Below are positions 4,613-6,206 of a DNA stretch of 6,206 nt, one piece after another. Each line of letters starts with the position of its first letter. Positions within the stretch are counted from its first letter, which is position 1. The stretch covers positions 1 through 6,206 of the forward strand of contig JALUTW010000451.1 in assembly GCA_027021685.1 (NCBI GenBank), given 5' to 3'. The DNA comes from Chromatiales bacterium (GTDB lineage: Bacteria > Pseudomonadota > Gammaproteobacteria > CAMYNG01). The position numbers and the translations under genes are program-made. The notes beneath the pieces were generated by a model that saw only the letters and a list, made by a program, of their open reading frames with translations, was not told where the DNA came from and made no database searches.

Positions 4613-6206
4613 AACACCCGGGGCAGGAGCGTCTCCAGGGCGTCGGCATAGCGGGCGGCCACGCCTCCCAGCTCCGCGGTGGCGCGCCTGCCCCGCCCGC
4701 CCATGAGGGCGGCCAGGCCAGGGTCGGCCAGCAGCCTGTCCAGGGCGCCGCCGAGGCCGGCGGCATCCGCCTGCAGGGCGGCCCCGGCCTCCAGCAGCAG
4801 CGCCGCCTCCTCGGCGAAGTTGTCCATGTGCGGGCCGAAGATCACCGCCTTGCCCGCCTGGGCCGGCTCCAGCACGTTGTGCCCGCCGAAGGGTCCGAAG
4901 CCGCCGCCCATGATCACGAACTCCGCCCCGGCGATGAACGATTCCAGCTCGCCCAGGGTGTCGGCCAGGTAGATGCGGGTACCGGGGCCCGCCTCCTCGC
5001 CCCGGCTGCGCACCGCCAGCACGTCGCGCCACGGGGCCAGGTCGCGCAGGATCTCTCCCAGCCGCCGGGGATGGCGGGGGGCGATGACCAGGAGCCGGCC
5101 GCCGGTGTCCCGTGCCATCCACTGCTCCGCCACCAGGCGTTCCTCGCCGGGGCGGGTGGAGGCGGCCAGCACGTAGGGGCGCGGGGCGGCGAAGGGCACG
5201 GCCGGCCGCGGCCGGCGGGACAGCTTGAGGTTGCCCAGCACCTGCATGTGCTCGGCCGGGAAGGACAGCTTGCGGAAGCCGGCCCGGTCGGCCTCCGAGC
5301 GGGCCAGCACCGCGTAGACCGCTTCCAGGGCCCGGGCCAGCAGCAGGCGCACGAAGCGCGGGGCCTCGAGGGAGCGCGGCGACAGGCGGCCGTTGACCAT
5401 CACCACGGGCACCCCGCGCCAGCGGCAGTGGAGAAACAGGTTGGGCCAGATCTCGGTCTCCACCACCAGCAGGCAGCGGGGGCGCAGGGTGTCCACGAAC
5501 CGGCGCACGGCCGGGTTGTAGTCCAGCGGCAGCCAGGCCGTGCGCGCCGCCTCCGGCAGCACGGCGCGGGCCCGCTCGCGCCCGGTGGGGGTGGCGGTGG
5601 TGAGCACCAGGTGGAGCCCCGGGTGCCGCCGCAGCAGCTCCTCCACCAGCGGCTGGACCGCGTTGACCTCGCCCACCGAGGCGGCGTGGATCCAGACCTC
5701 GCAGGGCGGGGCCGGCGGGCGCGCCAGGCCCAGGCGTGCCGGCAGGTAGCCCGGGCTGCGGGCGCGCAGCGCCTGCCAGGCGGTGAGGGCAGCCAGGGGC
5801 AGGGCGGCGGCGGCCAGGGCCAGGCTGTAGCGCCTGAGGCGGGAATCGCGGCGCGGGGGGTAGAACTCGGCCTCGCCGCGGGGCCGGGTCTTGAAGCGGC
5901 GGTGGCCCCACAGGTACTGGTCGGGCGTGCGCCGCACCTGCGCCTCGATGGCCCGGTTCACCGCCGCGGCATCGGCCGCCTCGTCGCCGGAAGGGAAGTT
6001 CTCCAGCGGCGGGCCGATGCGCACGAGGTAGCCCCGGGTGCCCGGCAGCCGCTCGCTGTAGAGGGGCAGCACCGGGGCGCCGGAGCGGGCGGCCAGCCGC
6101 GCGGTGAGGGTGAGGGTGGCCGCGGGCACGCCCATGAACGGGGCCATGACCGACTGGGCGAGGCCGAAGTCCTGGTCCGGCGCGTACCACACCACCTGGT
6201 TCTCGC
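4594..6206 (-). CDS. waaA: Fusion of LpxL/HtrB-type lipid A acyltransferase (C-terminal part) with Kdo transferase WaaA; 5' end outside window
   Basis: Residues are numbered from the GTG codon at 6193-6195, which is internal: the frame continues (E-N-Q) to the right edge. Residues 1-113 match the LpxL/HtrB C-terminus: WYAPDQDFG, APFMGVPAATLT, LPPL-like GPPLENFPSGD, and the hallmark ending DQYLWGHRRFKTRPRGE. The acyltransferase HX4(D/E) active site would lie in the unseen part, about 190 residues upstream. With no stop, residues 117-533 form a full-length WaaA/KdtA: a hydrophobic segment 123-140, IHAASVGEVNA with catalytic-type Glu176, VVETEIWPN (244-252), VNGRLSPRS (267-275), GNLKL (321-325), and GGHNVLEP (437-444) with FGPHMDNF (453-460). 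WaaA transfers Kdo from CMP-Kdo to the lipid A precursor; LpxL adds a secondary acyl chain, usually after Kdo. Between the GTG codons at residues 87 and 174 there is no in-frame ATG, GTG or TTG, so a separate complete WaaA is unlikely. The stop TAG overlaps the end of kdkA. Confidence 0.93.
   Translation of the reverse strand, partial: ENQVVWYAPDQDFGLAQSVMAPFMGVPAATLTLTARLAARSGAPVLPLYSERLPGTRGYLVRIGPPLENFPSGDEAADAAAVNRAIEAQVRRTPDQYLWGHRRFKTRPRGEAEFYPPRRDSRLRRYSLALAAAALPLAALTAWQALRARSPGYLPARLGLARPPAPPCEVWIHAASVGEVNAVQPLVEELLRRHPGLHLVLTTATPTGRERARAVLPEAARTAWLPLDYNPAVRRFVDTLRPRCLLVVETEIWPNLFLHCRWRGVPVVMVNGRLSPRSLEAPRFVRLLLARALEAVYAVLARSEADRAGFRKLSFPAEHMQVLGNLKLSRRPRPAVPFAAPRPYVLAASTRPGEERLVAEQWMARDTGGRLLVIAPRHPRRLGEILRDLAPWRDVLAVRSRGEEAGPGTRIYLADTLGELESFIAGAEFVIMGGGFGPFGGHNVLEPAQAGKAVIFGPHMDNFAEEAALLLEAGAALQADAAGLGGALDRLLADPGLAALMGGRGRRATAELGGVAARYADALETLLPRVFQPPAP

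Noticed and set aside
3953..6190. A 745-codon minus-strand open frame overlapping the fusion gene and antisense to kdkA
   Set aside because: It is rich in Pro, Gly, Ala and Arg and out of frame with the WaaA and acyltransferase homology. It is a by-product of codon bias.

Overview
The window is GC-rich DNA, tightly packed with coding sequence, and it holds part of a lipopolysaccharide (LPS) inner-core and lipid A assembly cluster from a Gram-negative bacterium. Kdo kinase together with an OpsX-like heptosyltransferase points to a gammaproteobacterium of the Haemophilus/Vibrio/Shewanella type of LPS biochemistry. The strong GC bias would suit high-GC purple-sulfur or halophilic/alkaliphilic gammaproteobacterial lineages, but the exact taxon is inference.

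Layout from left to right: (1) UDP-glucose 6-dehydrogenase ugd, minus strand, missing its last few dozen residues at the left edge; (2) a family-9 glycosyltransferase (heptosyltransferase superfamily), minus; (3) a small DUF6165-type protein, minus; (4) a second family-9 glycosyltransferase resembling OpsX heptosyltransferase I, minus; (5) Kdo kinase kdkA, the only plus-strand gene; (6) one long minus-strand reading frame that joins the C-terminal part of an LpxL/HtrB-type lipid A acyltransferase to a full-length Kdo transferase (WaaA/KdtA), open at the right edge. Intergenic gaps are 31, 36, 54 and 7 bases. kdkA and the fusion gene overlap tail-to-tail by 19 bases. No stretch over 300 bases lacks a gene, and I see no tRNA, rRNA, mobile element, CRISPR array or rho-independent terminator.

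How the genes fit together: the fusion protein would attach Kdo to the lipid A precursor and add a secondary acyl chain. KdkA would phosphorylate the Kdo, and the OpsX-like enzyme would add the first heptose to phospho-Kdo. The second family-9 enzyme and the DUF6165 protein probably act on later core sugars. Ugd supplies UDP-glucuronate for a uronic acid in the core, O-chain or another glycan. The most unusual points are the acyltransferase-Kdo transferase fusion, with no usable start codon between its two domains, and the placement of kdkA antisense inside an otherwise one-directional cluster.
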